37,006 nt of DNA from Chromera velia (GCA_018398765.1 JAHBMJ010001605.1:75001-112006); one strand, 5' to 3'. Shown: positions 21,201-31,528, counted from the first letter of the stretch. Notes: generated by a model from the sequence alone, not told the origin. Made by a program: numbers and translations.

Positions 21201-24200
21201 GGATCACCTCGCTCTCAATGAAGAAGAGCAACTCACAGCAGCAGGAGAAGGAAGAGGAGGAGGTCCGACTAGATTCCAACAGAATTGCTGGAGACAGTAA
21301 GAAAGAAAAAGAGAGAGAAAAAGACGATCACCCTCCAGTTCGGACATCCGTTTTGTCCTCCACCAGAGTTCCCTCCTCTTCGTCCTCCTCTGCATCAAAC
21401 AAAGAAACCATCCCACCTCTCCCAGCCGAAACAACTCATCAAAACCCTTTTCAGCCCCTACAAGGAACAGCAGCAGCAGCAACCTTCGGGGCGACCACCG
21501 CAGCAGAGACCATCGCGTCTCTGCTCTCCCCTCATGGACACGAGAGAGATCGCCTAGCTGCACAGAGACCGAGTGCTGCCCTCGAAATTGGAAAACAGTC
21601 TTCTGCCCCCACCCCTGCTGTCTTTTCTGATCAGGATCCTGGGGGAGCTTTCTCCCCCAGCTCTGCCCGGTGTGCGGTCACACCGGCAAAGGGGCAGGAG
21701 AGACAGCCGTCTCCGTCGAGCCCAAGGACTCGGGGTGTGCCTCCTCCCTCATTGCAAGTGACCGGTCTAGCTCTCTCAGCAGATGGGGGTCTTCTAGCAG
21801 TAGGGATGCGGTCAGGTAGGCTCCTTGTATTCTGCACAGAAGGGTCAAATTTCGCTTCTTCCTCTGGAGGGCACAGGGGCTCCCTGGCCCGACCCGGGTC
21901 CCCCTCCCCACACGCAAACGTCCCCCCCTCCCCCGCCCCCCCCGCTCCCGGATCCGCATCCCCCGTTCCCTCAGTGCCCCGCGTGAGTAGCGGGGGGGCG
22001 GAATCAGAGAGCCGCCCCCGAGCTGGATTCCCTTCTTCAGGCCTGCCTAATTGGACAGAGGGAGACGCGCCTCTGACGGCGCTTGGCGACATTCCCCCGA
22101 GTGTCACAAAGAAAAGAAACGGTTTGGGCAATAGGAATTTGGAGGGAGTAGGAGAGGTACATGAGGCTCCTGTAGACTGGGCCATTGTGTCCGTCTCTGT
22201 ACCTCAGCCATATGGGGAGACTAGTCGGAAGGATGGCTTGGGAGTGCCTCTAGAGACAGGGGGGTCTAGGCTAGGGGGGTCTCTGATGAGTTCAGGTCCC
22301 GGGATGTCTCCATCCCCTCAAGTGTCTTTACCCCCTTCTCCCAAGTCCCCTCCACAGAACGCCGCTGGGTGTCCGAATCCTGCACAGCAGCAGCAACAGC
22401 TTCATTTCTTCTGTTTTACCTGTCATATGAACGGAGCAGTTCTTCTGTGGTACTATGACGAAAGCGAGGCAAGGACAAGCGGCGCCCTCCCAAGAGGGGG
22501 AACGGGAGGGAATCGAGGGGGCGCCCTGGGGGGGTCCTACCTGTCGTGTCCCTCTGCGTCGGCGTCTCCGGGATTCAACCCGCAGGCAGTACCGACAGGG
22601 GGGTCACCCCTGATGTCTTTCATCATGCCGCCAGCATCTCCTGCTGCGTGCGTCAGTGGACCGGGAAGGGGTGTGTGGGGTGACGCCCTCCGTCTCCATG
22701 CCCATATCCTCAGAGCCCCGACGAGACAGCCCCACGATGATTCTTCATCTCCGTCTCCTCAATCTCCTCGGCCGATAGCCGCCCCTCTCCTCTTGACTCA
22801 GTCCGTGCAACTGTCTGCACACAGAGTTTGTGAGGCAGTCAACAGAAATCGAAGCCGTGCCCAGGCAGCAGCACGGGCAGAGCGAAGAAAGACTGCTCTG
22901 TCCGCTGTGGGCGGCGATTCGTCAACTGCCCAACCAGCCTCTTCTTCTTCTTCCGCTGTTGCCTCCCCAGGCTTCCCCCCTGCTGTTGATGACGATGAGG
23001 CAGAGAGACTCTTTGCTGTCTTTACAAGACAACTTGAGGCAGCGAGAACGAGGGGCTCGGGGGGGCGGACAGCGTCGCTTTCTGGTCAGCTTGCAGTCCC
23101 CTCCCACCCTTCCTTCAGAGACACACACGTTCTCATCGCAGCCGGAGAAGAGGGAGTGAGCCTCTGGGCAACTCCCGAAAGTTGTCGGTGTAGCGCAAGG
23201 TCCTCTCCTCACGGATCTTCAGGGGAACTGTTGGAGTCATACAACCTCGATGCCTCCTTCCATCCCTCCGAGGCGTCTGCGAGCTCTGCCTCCCCTCTCG
23301 CAGCATCCGGTAGTGATGCAGCCGCTGCAACGTCTTCGTCTTCCTTCTCATGTAAGAGGAGCCCCCTTTCCCCTTCTGCGCTGTGGGACGAGCGCTGTGT
23401 GACTCCTCTGGTTGTTGGAAGTACGGGGGCGACTGCGATGGCGTGCTTCGTCTCTCGGGCCGCCACAGCCGTATACGTTCTCGGCCAAGAATCCGGGATT
23501 GTTCGTTTGTACGAAGTTTCCCCCGTCGTGAGGGTGGGAACTCACGAAGAAAAAAATGAAAAGGGAGAGAGAGACGATGTTGCTATGTCATCAGCGAAGA
23601 AGGTGGAGAGGGAGAGGGAAGGTGCAGTTCTCGGGTTTGAAGTGGAACGGCGCCACAAATTGAAGGGTCACGGGGCGCCTGTGTCCTCCATTTCTGTTGC
23701 GGAGAGTATGCACATCCTCGTCACGGGGTCTGCGGAAGGAGATGTAAAGGTCTGTCGGCACATGGGGCGAAGGACGAAGGTGTGGGAGGCAGTCTTGGCT
23801 TCGTTTCCTGTTTCATGAGCAAGAGTCCTTCAGAAGGACCAAACATGTCTTTCTTTTTTCACAGATTTTGCTTCCTGCAGCTGTGTTAGTTGCATTCAAG
23901 TGTTGCTTATCTCTTTCCTTCGCTCTTCTTCCTTCTGGTTTTCGCAGCTTTGGGATCTCTACAAAGGCGATCTCTACCAGACTTTGTGGGCGTGTCGTCG
24001 TGAGCCGGTGGCTGACGTCAGCATTCTCGCTGCAGCACCGGCCCCCGAACACATCGCACAGCAACAGCAGCACTCCAACCAAAGACGTGGTGCCAGTGGA
24101 CAGCGGGGAAGCGTTGGGGGGGTTGCGTCAAGTTCTTCCTCTCATGCGCAGAATAAGGGAGGGGCAGGGTCCGCCCCTCAGGTGCCGCTTGTGTGCGTTG

Positions 24201-26751
24201 CGGGGGTGCGCAAGGCGCTGAAGGTCAGTCAGTCAGCGTGGTATAAAGGCCGACGCGAAAAGAGGGGACGGTGAAAGCTATTTGCCAAGTTCCGGCGTCC
24301 TTTCGCACTTTTATGGTTTTCATGAATGAATGAATGAAAGAAGCCGCCAAATGTGCCTAGCTCCGTTGACTCGACTTGACGAGTTTTCGGCTCCTTCGCT
24401 GGACACACACAATGGAGAGAGACTTTTTGTGACTCATTTCCCCCCTTTCTGCTCTTTCACTCGCGCGCATGTCCAGGGTTGACTTGCTTGCCGCCCGCGG
24501 AAAGAAATTCGCTGAGCTCCTTTCCTCTCTTCCATGCGGTACACATACTTCCATGCATGTTGCTTGCAGTTCTTTTTCGGAGTCCCCGCACCGGCTCGGG
24601 GGGGGAAGGGAAGGGCCTCCCAAGCAAGTGGGGGCGTGCAGGCGTCGATGGTCGGTCGGTCGGTCGGTTTGTGCATACGGTGAGGCTTCGAAAAATGGGC
24701 AGGGAAGGTGGCAGGAAGAAGAACAAAAACATAAGACAACGATGAAAAGCACTTCGATTTGTGATAGCGTCCTCTCTTTTCTTGTTTTATCAGCTTCCGT
24801 GTTAGTCTAGTCAATTGGGTCGTCCTTTCTTTTCTTGTTTTATCAGCTTCCGTTTTGGTCCAGTCAATTGGGTCGTCCTTTCTTTTCTTGTTTTATGAGC
24901 TTCCGTTTTAGTCTAGTCAATTGGGTCGTCCTTTCTTTTCTTGTTTAACCGGCTTCCGTTTTAGGCTAGTCAATTGGGTCGTCCTTTCTTTTCTTGTTTT
25001 ATCGGCTTCCGTTTTGGTCCAGTCAATTGGGTCGTCCTTTCTTTTCTTGTTTTATCGGCTTCCGTTTTAGTCTAGTCAATTGGGTCGTCCTTTTTCTTGT
25101 TTTATCAGCTTCCGTTTTAGTCTAGTCAATTGGGTCGTCCTTTCTTTTCTTGTTTAACCGGCTTCCGTTTTAGTCCCGTCAATTGGGTCGTCCTTTCTTT
25201 TCTTGTTTTATCGGCTTCCGTTTTGGTCCAGTCAATTGGGTCGTCCTTTCTTTTCTTGTTTTATCAGCTTCCGTTTTGGTCTAGTCAATTGGGTCGTCCT
25301 TTCTTTTCTTGTTTAATCGGCTTCCGTCTTGGTCCAGTCAATTGGGTCGTCCTTTCTTTTCTTGTTTTATCGGCTTCCGTTTTGGTCTAGTCAATTGGGT
25401 CATCCTTTCTTTTCTTGTTTAATCGGCTTCCGTTTTGGTCCAGTCAATTGGGTCGTCCTTTCTTTTCTTGTTTTATCAGCTTCCGTTTTAGGCTAGTCAA
25501 TTGGGTCATCCTTTCTTTTCTTGTTTTATCGGCTTCCGTTTTAGTCTAGTCAATTGGGTCGTCCTTTCTTTTCTTGTTTTATCAGCTTCCGTTTTAGTCC
25601 AGTCAATTGGGCGGTTTGCGGAGCCTTCTTTCCTTTCTCTTCTCTTTTTTCTGTCGTTTTTTCTCTTCTCTTCGGCCCTTTCCTTTTTTCCTGACACATC
25701 GTCAGCTGGTTCCCCTTTCACCTCCCTGCTTTGTGATCGCTCGTTGTTTTTCTCTCTCTCGGTTGCAAGCAGGGGGGGTCCGCAAAAAAGAGCGCGGCGC
25801 AGAAAATGAGCCTTGGGGACTGGAGAGGAGTTGAGAACATGAAGCGGAAAGGCCGCAGAGGTCTGCATCTGCATGTCTCTCCCTGTTGTCTCTCTTCTCT
25901 TTCTGTCTCTCCCTGTCTTTCTCTGTCTCTATTTCTGCCTCTCTCTGTGAGTACGTGTGTGAGAGAGGACAAAGACATATAGCCTGTCTCGTTCTACTTG
26001 CTCTGTGTGTTCTATTTGCCTCTCCGTTTGTCTATGTCCCTCCTTGTCCGTCTTTCTTTGAAGGGAAGAGAGACGATCCCGGTCCTTCTCTTCTGATTGC
26101 CCCGTTTGTGAAGTCAAATGAGCCGACCGTCAGTTTCTTTCTGTCTCCCTTTGCTTTTTGTTTCTTGTTTCCCTCTCCCTTTCTCTGCAGACCTGGCAGC
26201 TTTGGTGAAGGACAGAGGCAAAGGTTCGTCGCTCAACCAGATAGATAGAGGGGGGGGGAATTCGTCAAGCGTGGTGGCGAAGTCTTCTGTCTGTCTGTCG
26301 ATCTGCATGGGATTCTTCGCTTGCGCATGCAGATAATGATCTGGTTCTACCATCTGGCGGCGCAGTGCTTGTCCTTGATTTTTGCTGTTGACTTTTTTTG
26401 ATATAATGAGACAAACCTTCTGAATCTTTCTTTTCTGGCTTGTGCCCCCTCCATCCGTTGCCCCTTTTTCGTTTCTCTCTTTGTTTCCCCCCCGACTGGC
26501 TCCCTCCGTCCCCTTGATTGCATTGCAGCAGGGGGTGCAAAGAGACATGCAAATTCTGCTGGTATTGCCCATTTTTGAATGCTGTCTTCATAGCAAAAAG
26601 AGCTATACAAATCCATGACCTGTTTTTCTGTCCATCTCCGACACTCCTTTCCTCTCCTCTCCCTTGACTGATCGAGGGATGACATGCAGGAGGAAGCTCA
26701 TTCAACGACTGGGAGGGGGACGACTACTTGGACGACGACGATTTTCTCTAG
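16502..26751 (+). CDS. Giant F-box/WD40-repeat protein (SCF adaptor), 10 exons
   Basis: Predicted substrate receptor of an SKP1-CUL1-F-box ubiquitin ligase. The start is the ATG at 16502. Exons: 16502-16559, 16770-16839, 17192-17435, 17870-17991, 18424-18905, 19395-23749, 23948-24223, 25773-25860, 26191-26223, 26690-26751. Every junction is GT-AG and phase-consistent; the product is about 1,929 residues. Residues about 19-60 form the F-box (PDDCLKQIFAF then DDEIWEKRFLKKWG). WD-like blades follow at about residues 140-175 (ending TGILRVW), 1110, 1325, 1570, 1690 and 1745-1780 (GHGAPVSSISV to GDVKLWDLYKG). Between them are hundreds of residues of Ser/Pro/Gly/Ala-rich disorder, mostly in the 4.35-kb exon 6. 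The C-terminus is acidic (DWEGDDYLDDDDFL). The substrate is unknown, and no orthologue such as FBXW7 or beta-TrCP is identifiable. Confidence 0.85.
16631..17087 (-). CDS. Possible antisense two-exon gene, unknown product
   Basis: I do not recognise this product. An ATG at 17087 opens MPQPQEGRAQPPPLKF. Exon 17087-16938 joins in phase, over a GT-AG intron of 88 bases with a pyrimidine-rich CTCTACCTGCAG acceptor, to exon 16849-16631 that ends in a stop. The product is 122 residues, charged and without membrane segments. It runs antisense to F-box exon 2 and intron 2 of the plus-strand gene, whose homology is clear, so this may be a shadow. The CTGCAG used as acceptor is a palindrome, which weakens the splice evidence. 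Confidence 0.25.
18248..18296. repeat. (CT)n-(GT)n microsatellite in an F-box gene intron
   Basis: CT then GT dinucleotides inside intron 4 (17992-18423). Confidence 0.95.
19395..24223 (+). other. Disordered and WD40-bearing exons 6-7
   Basis: Exon 6 is open for 1,452 codons. It is rich in Ser, Pro, Gly and Gln runs (20325-20342, 21232-21243, 22383-22400) with mixed-charge patches. WD-like blades appear from about 21750 on, and the last one is completed across the intron 23750-23947: GDVK plus LWDLYKG. Exon 7 adds a Gln/Ser/Gly-rich linker. Long antisense frames over this exon (for example 19684-20730) are shadows caused by its composition. Confidence 0.8.
24759..25614. repeat. 53-base minisatellite, about 16 copies, in an F-box gene intron
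   Basis: A unit starting TCAATTGGGTCGTCC recurs at 24811, 24864, 24917 and so on to 25603, sixteen times at 53-base steps, one copy being 3 bases short. Copies differ at a few positions (AGTCTAG/GGTCCAG, TATCAG/TATCGG/TAACCG). The array fills most of intron 7 (24224-25772) and is pyrimidine-rich on the gene strand. Open frames over it, which would encode a hydrophobic repeat, are artefacts. Confidence 0.97.
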
Positions 26752-27880
26752 ACAGAGGGACAGATGCATGGAAAGACGTCCGCTCGATCGTCCCTCCCGT
26801 CTTTGGGCGGGCCGTTCCCCCCAGCTCCGGCATCAATCGTTCCGTTCGTTTGATTGAGGGAGCTAGGAGCTCTTCAGAGAGGCCCCCACCGTGTGCGTGC
26901 GTGTGTACGTATGTGTTTGAGTAAGTGAGTGGGTGAGTGGCGTAAGCCGCCAGAGGGAAGGGGCGGGAAGTGCAAAGAGTTTGAATGCGCGAAGAGAAAC
27001 AGAGGTAGTCAGGTACTTGTAAGAGGAGCGAAAAGAGACGGCCAGAAAAACGAACGGATCGAGAGAGGGAAATGGACGGGGGGGCAGGGAACATCACCAC
27101 AAGTCGATCACATTGCTGCGCTCCCGCAAACCTGTCTGCTTTCTGTACTATGCCTCCCTACGTTATTCTTTCTTTTCTGGCTGACGACCGACTGAATGAA
27201 TTCAAGATGCGGATGTAAAGACAGCGCCAGGGTTTAAGCACAGAGGAGCACGGAAGCATGCACGGATTGCCGGGGTCTTTGTTGGGCCCTTTCTTTTTTG
27301 TAGTAAGGTAGCTGTCCGGGAGGCTCAGAGCTTCTTCTTTCCACTTCGTTTGCTTTGTTCCGACGACTGTGGGGAAATGTCGGGAAGGGGGGAGGCGTTA
27401 GGGTGCTTCGTGTCCCCGCAGAGCTGCTGGATGGGTTCTGCTTGCCCTTCTGTTTTTGAACGGGGGGAGCGATCGAGCCAGAAGGCTTGTGTGAGTCGGT
27501 TTTGTTTGTGTGTGTGTTTTAGGTAGGAGAGTCTTGGCGGCTTTTTGAGTGATCCGACGACTTTTTCTCTGTCGGTTTTGCCCCATGCATGCATGCTGTA
27601 TCATTAGGGGAAAATGGCCGGGTTCTGCTTTCATCATGAAGAGTCCGGGTCTGCTAGCCAATGGAAATCCCTGGCTGGGAACATCTATTGAATATTATTG
27701 AATTTGAATGGCTGTCATATAGAGACTGACAGTGTGGGTTGACGCACAGCACTGGTAGGCAAAGCAGTCTAGACAGCAGTGCATGTGCACCGATCAAAAG
27801 GTGATTCCCAGGCTTGTGATGTCGAGTTTAAATAAAGCCTGAATGTATATATGATCGAGACTATATAATCGGAAATTCGA
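26752..27880. other. Intergenic DNA downstream of the F-box gene
   Basis: Presumed 3' untranslated region followed by spacer. Frames of 60-130 codons exist on both strands (for example minus 27325-27661), but none shows a domain, clean splice sites or coding-like composition. I call none of them. Confidence 0.5.
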
Positions 27881-28508
27881 CGGAAAAACTTTTTTTTAAT
27901 GATTTTTTTTTTTAATTTATCATGGCAGTCAACAGGCTAGCAACAGGTAGCAACAGGCGTCGGGCGAACAACCGTTGTTCAAGTGTTGTAAGAGTGTTGC
28001 ACAATGTGAACGTTGCATGAAAAGTATATTTTTTTAAATTGATAAATAATAAAAGAAAAAAAAGATTAGAAACTTTCTTTTTTTTTTCTTTTTTTATTAC
28101 ACCCAAGAAGCTTTCCTATGACCCTTTGGTCTGTCAATCAAACTCCGGGCTTTGGCAGCCTGGTGCCTTCAGCACCAGGGCTTTGACGATAAAAAGCTCA
28201 TTCTTTCTAGTATGCAATATCATCAGGGCTCTAGCAATAGAAAGCTAATTCTTTCTAGTATGGGGCTGCGCACTAAAGATGATTGGAAACCTAGTTTCCA
28301 AAGGGGGAGGGCGGCGGGGGGGGTTGTTTCCAGTTTGTCGACCACCTAGGTCAGACCCCCTTAGGAACCCCCCTTCCCTCAAATAATTGAAAACGTTAAC
28401 ACACCGATTAGCAAGTTCAACATCCCATCAAAATGCATTGACGCTGCAATATTCATCAAGCGGCCTCAGACTTCTAGAATGGCTCGCATCAAGGAGGAAA
28501 GAGGTGCC

Positions 28509-29222
28509 TCTTTCCATCTATCCATCCCTCACTCACTCCATCAATCCATCCCTCACTCACTCCATCAATCCATCCCTCACTCACTCCATCAATCTATCTC
28601 TTACTCCGTCTATCCATCCATCCATCCATCCCTCACTCCATCCATCCATCCATCCATCCATCCATCCTTCACTCACTTCATCCATCCATCCATCCATCCA
28701 TCTCTCAGTCACTCCCTCACTCCATCCACCCATCCATCCTTCATCACTCCATCACTCCATGGATCCATCCATCCATCCCTCACTCACTCCATCAATCCAT
28801 CCCTCACTCACTCCATCCATCCATCCATCCATCCATCAATTTATCTATCCATCCTTCCATCCATCAACCCCTCAGTCACTTCCTCACTCCATCCACCCAT
28901 CCATCCCTCATGCATCACTCCATCCATCCATGAATCCATCCCTCACTCACTCCTTCAATCCATCCGTCACTCACTACATCACTCCATCCATCAATTTATC
29001 CATCCATCCATCCATCTCTCAGTCACTCCCTCACTCCATCCACCCATCCATCCTTCATCACTCCATCACTCCATCTACCCATCCATCCCTCACTCCATCC
29101 ATCCATCCATCCATCCCTCACTCACTCCATCAATCCATCCCTCACTCACTCCATCCATCCATCCACCCATCCATCAATTTATCTATCCATCCTTCCATCC
29201 ATCCATCCATCCATCCATCCGT
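28509..29222. repeat. CCAT/ACTC satellite, higher-order array
   Basis: CCAT tetranucleotides are mixed with CCCTCACTCACT units, giving a higher-order pattern. A shorter block recurs at 30218-30320. The 317-codon and 260-codon open frames here encode only Ser-His-Pro-Ile repeats and are artefacts of a tetranucleotide repeat without stops. Confidence 0.97.
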
Positions 29223-29477
29223 CAGTCACTGCAGAGTGGAAAGAGAGCATGCATGCATTGACTGGAAAGAAAGGCATACAACGGAGAGCATTGAGTGGAA
29301 AGAAAGGCACCGTGTTCTCCACAGCTTCACCGCGTTCTAGACCACGTTTTCTTCAGATGACCGCTGGAGAGCTTCTGGAAACTCCTCACTCATCGCGGTA
29401 ACGGGATTTTAAATTTAAACCAGATCTCCGATTTCAACACATCAGATACTAAGTGACTGTCTATTACTCTGAGACGG

Positions 29478-29701
29478 TTACCCTTTCTTGTTAAACACTT
29501 CAAATTCCTTTCGGGGTTCAAAGTACTTCTCAATATGCTCTGTGAATTCCACCCCCAACGTCTTCAAAAAGATGATTGAGGGTTTTTTCATGTATGCCGC
29601 GTCCCCAGAAAGAACTGTGAAACTGACTCCGCAAGGGCCGCATCTTCAAGGAAGTCCGACACGGCGATTCGCAAACGGGCGTCAAAAGGCAGGCTGGACA
29701 T
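29478..29701 (-). pseudogene. Possible captured gene fragment inside the transposon
   Basis: On the minus strand an ATG at 29701 opens MSSLPFDARLRIAVSDF and continues for 37 codons. A second frame, one base off, continues to 29478 with GVEFTEHIEKYFEPRKEF and ends at a stop. Both stretches have ordinary globular, non-repetitive composition, unlike the satellites around them. They could be a host exon piece picked up by the element, with one frame slip near 29600 or a lost intron. I do not recognise the family. Confidence 0.3.
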
Positions 29702-29916
29702 TTTGGGAAAACAAAAGAACACAGACACGGTCAGACCGAATTCGCCAGCCTAAGAGTAGGTGCTGACCGTAGCGGACCGACATACAGTAGCAGGCTAGAA
29801 GACTAAGACGTTTTTCAGACAGCTTTTGCACCAAAATGCATGCATGCATGCAAACAGACTGCAAACAGCTGTATGATGGAGCTGTGCATGGGCTTAATTT
29901 GCAAGCTACGGATGGC

Positions 29917-30180
29917 ACGGTCGGGCTTTGGCATGGCCGCGTCTTTGACACGCGGTCGGGCTTTGGCATGACCGCACCTTCGGCATGCACGGTCGGGCTT
30001 TGGCATGCATGGCCACGCCTTCGGCACGGTCGGGCTTTGGCAGGCCCGCGCCGAAGGCGCGGTCGGGCTTTGGCATGGCCGCACCTTCGGCACGGTCGGG
30101 CTTTGACAAGCCCGCGCCTTCGGCACGGTCAGGCTTTGGCAGCCGGGCACCTTTGGCGCCCGGGCTTTGGCGGCCGCTCC
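29917..30180. repeat. GC-rich hairpin minisatellite, first copy
   Basis: About eight units of 30-40 bases share GGTCGGGCTTTGGCA. Most contain CTTCGG or a variant flanked by self-complementary GC (for example GCGCCGAAGGCGC), so each unit can fold into a small hairpin. Frames on both strands encode repeated A-R-S-G-F-G or P-K-P-D-R-A units and are not genes. Confidence 0.9.
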
Positions 30181-30605
30181 GGATCAACCATAGGAAGCCT
30201 TCTTGGGGGTATTTTNTCACTCCATCACTCCATCCCTCACTCACTCCATCACTCCATCCATCCCTCACTCTATCCATCCTTCCTTCCTTCTATCCATCCA
30301 TCCATCCATCCATCCGTCAGTCACTGCAGAGTGGAAAGAGAGCATGCATGCATTGACTGGAAAGAAAGACATGCAACGGAGAACATTGACTGGAAAGAAA
30401 GGTATGCAACGGAGAGCATTGAGTGGAAAGAAAGGCACCGTGTTCTCCACAGCTTCACCGCGTTCTAGACCACGTTTTCTTCAGATGACCGCTGGAGAGC
30501 TTCTGGAAACTCCTCACTCATCGCGGTAACGGGATTTTAAATTTAAACCAGATCTCCGATTTCAACACATCAGATACTAAGTGACTGTCTATTACTCTGA
30601 GACGG

Positions 30606-30829
30606 TTACCCTTTCTTGTTAAACACTTCAAATTCCTTTCGGGGTTCAAAGTACTTCTCAATATGCTCTGTGAATTCCACCCCCAACGTCTTCAAAAAGA
30701 TGATTGAGGGTTTTTTCATGTATGCCGCGTCCCCAGAAAGAACTGTGAAACTGACTCCGCAAGGGCCGCATCTTCAAGGAAGTCCGACACGGCGATTCGC
30801 AAACGGGCGTCAAAAGGCAGGCTGGACAT
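30606..30829 (-). pseudogene. Second copy of the possible captured fragment
   Basis: Same sequence as 29478-29701 at an offset of 1,128. Probably the same locus assembled twice. Confidence 0.3.
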
Positions 30830-31044
30830 TTTGGGAAAACAAAAGAACACAGACACGGTCAGACCGAATTCGCCAGCCTAAGAGTAGGTGCTGACCGTAG
30901 CGGACCGACATACAGTAGCAGGCTAGAAGACTAAGACGTTTTTCAGACAGCTTTTGCACCAAAATGCATGCATGCATGCAAACAGACTGCAAACAGCTGT
31001 ATGATGGAGCTGTGCATGGGCTTAATTTGCAAGCTACGGATGGC

Positions 31045-31308
31045 ACGGTCGGGCTTTGGCATGGCCGCGTCTTTGACACGCGGTCGGGCTTTGGCATGAC
31101 CGCACCTTCGGCATGCACGGTCGGGCTTTGGCATGCATGGCCACGCCTTCGGCACGGTCGGGCTTTGGCAGGCCCGCGCCGAAGGCGCGGTCGGGCTTTG
31201 GCATGGCCGCACCTTCGGCACGGTCGGGCTTTGACAAGCCCGCGCCTTCGGCACGGTCAGGCTTTGGCAGCCGGGCACCTTTGGCGCCCGGGCTTTGGCG
31301 GCCGCTCC
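31045..31308. repeat. GC-rich hairpin minisatellite, second copy
   Basis: Copy of 29917-30180 at an offset of 1,128, with no difference seen. It lies next to the right TIR of the element. Confidence 0.9.
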
Positions 31309-31420
31309 GGATCAACCATAGGAAGCCTTCTTGGGGGTATTTTTTATTTATGGAGTGCAGGGCCTAGGATCGAGACCACCTCCCTGATACTACAAACCAC
31401 TTGAAATTGAAATCGCTCCG

Positions 31421-31528
31421 GCGGATGACTTTCATCCGTGCCGCAGGCGCAGACTATATCTTGAAAGTCTGTGCCGCAAGCGCGGACTGTGCCTTAAAAG
31501 TTAATGCCGCAGATATGGATTAAATCTT
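31421..31528. repeat. Short tandem array of hairpin units (about 33 bases)
   Basis: Units starting at about 31421, 31447 and 31480, with a partial at 31513, each end in TGCCGCA. Their bodies are different small inverted repeats: CGGATGA-CTT-TCATCCG (31422-31438), and CAGACT with AGTCTG (about 31450-31471). The stems differ in sequence but keep their place, as if structure rather than sequence were kept. Confidence 0.65.

Larger units (their letters stand above)
28099..31339. mobile_element. Non-autonomous DNA transposon with TIRs and 9-base target duplication
   Basis: The left end ACACCCAAGAAGCTTTCC continues to CCTATG at 28120; the inverse at the right end (31317-31339) differs at a few positions. 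TTTTTTATT flanks both sides (28090-28098 and 31340-31348). The intact copy at 1644-1660 of the host repeat shows the uninterrupted site. A 9-base duplication with short inverted ends suggests a Mutator-like element, though the T-run leaves 8 bases (hAT, P) possible. No transposase is present. The cargo is satellite DNA, hairpin minisatellites and a coding-looking fragment. True length is probably about 2.1 kb if the internal duplication is an assembly fault. Confidence 0.65.
29279..31344. repeat. Near-identical duplication joined by a single N at 30217
   Basis: 29279-30216 and 30407-31344 appear identical by eye at an offset of 1,128 bases. Just upstream the copies differ by one 33-base unit (GACTGGAAAGAAAGRYATRC type). 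The first copy stops at an N within the T-run that follows the right TIR, and the next base is inside the CCAT satellite. This is either a true tandem copy or two contigs or haplotypes wrongly placed in series. Confidence 0.9.
27881..31367. mobile_element. Second copy of the fold-back core, split by an insertion
   Basis: 27881-28098 matches the core at about 1465-1656 (A/T runs, CAGTCAACAG, GTTGTTCAAGTGTTG, GATAAATAAT). Its expected right end, TTATTTATGGAGTGCAGGGCCTAG, is found only at 31344-31367. The two parts are separated by the inserted element 28099-31339. The left end of this copy is not clear. Confidence 0.65.

Noticed and set aside
24759-25614. CRISPR-like regular direct repeats
   Set aside because: The 53-base unit is contiguous with no unique spacers, lies in a eukaryotic intron, and has no cas genes nearby. 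It is a minisatellite.
25130-25809. Hydrophobic repeat frames resembling a membrane protein
   Set aside because: They arise from the pyrimidine-rich 53-base unit, whose length is not a multiple of three, so they reflect composition only.
27325-27661. Two overlapping minus-strand frames after the F-box gene
   Set aside because: No domain, no splice signals, and both frames are equally plausible. Likely untranslated or spacer DNA.
28387-29340. Long overlapping plus-strand frames (317 and 260 codons)
   Set aside because: They translate CCAT/ACTC satellite into Ser-His-Pro-Ile repeats. Several frames are open at once, as expected for a stop-free simple repeat.
29906-30277. Proline/alanine repeat frames over the GC minisatellite
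   Set aside because: Open on both strands because of the repeated GC-rich unit; they occur in two identical copies with the duplication.
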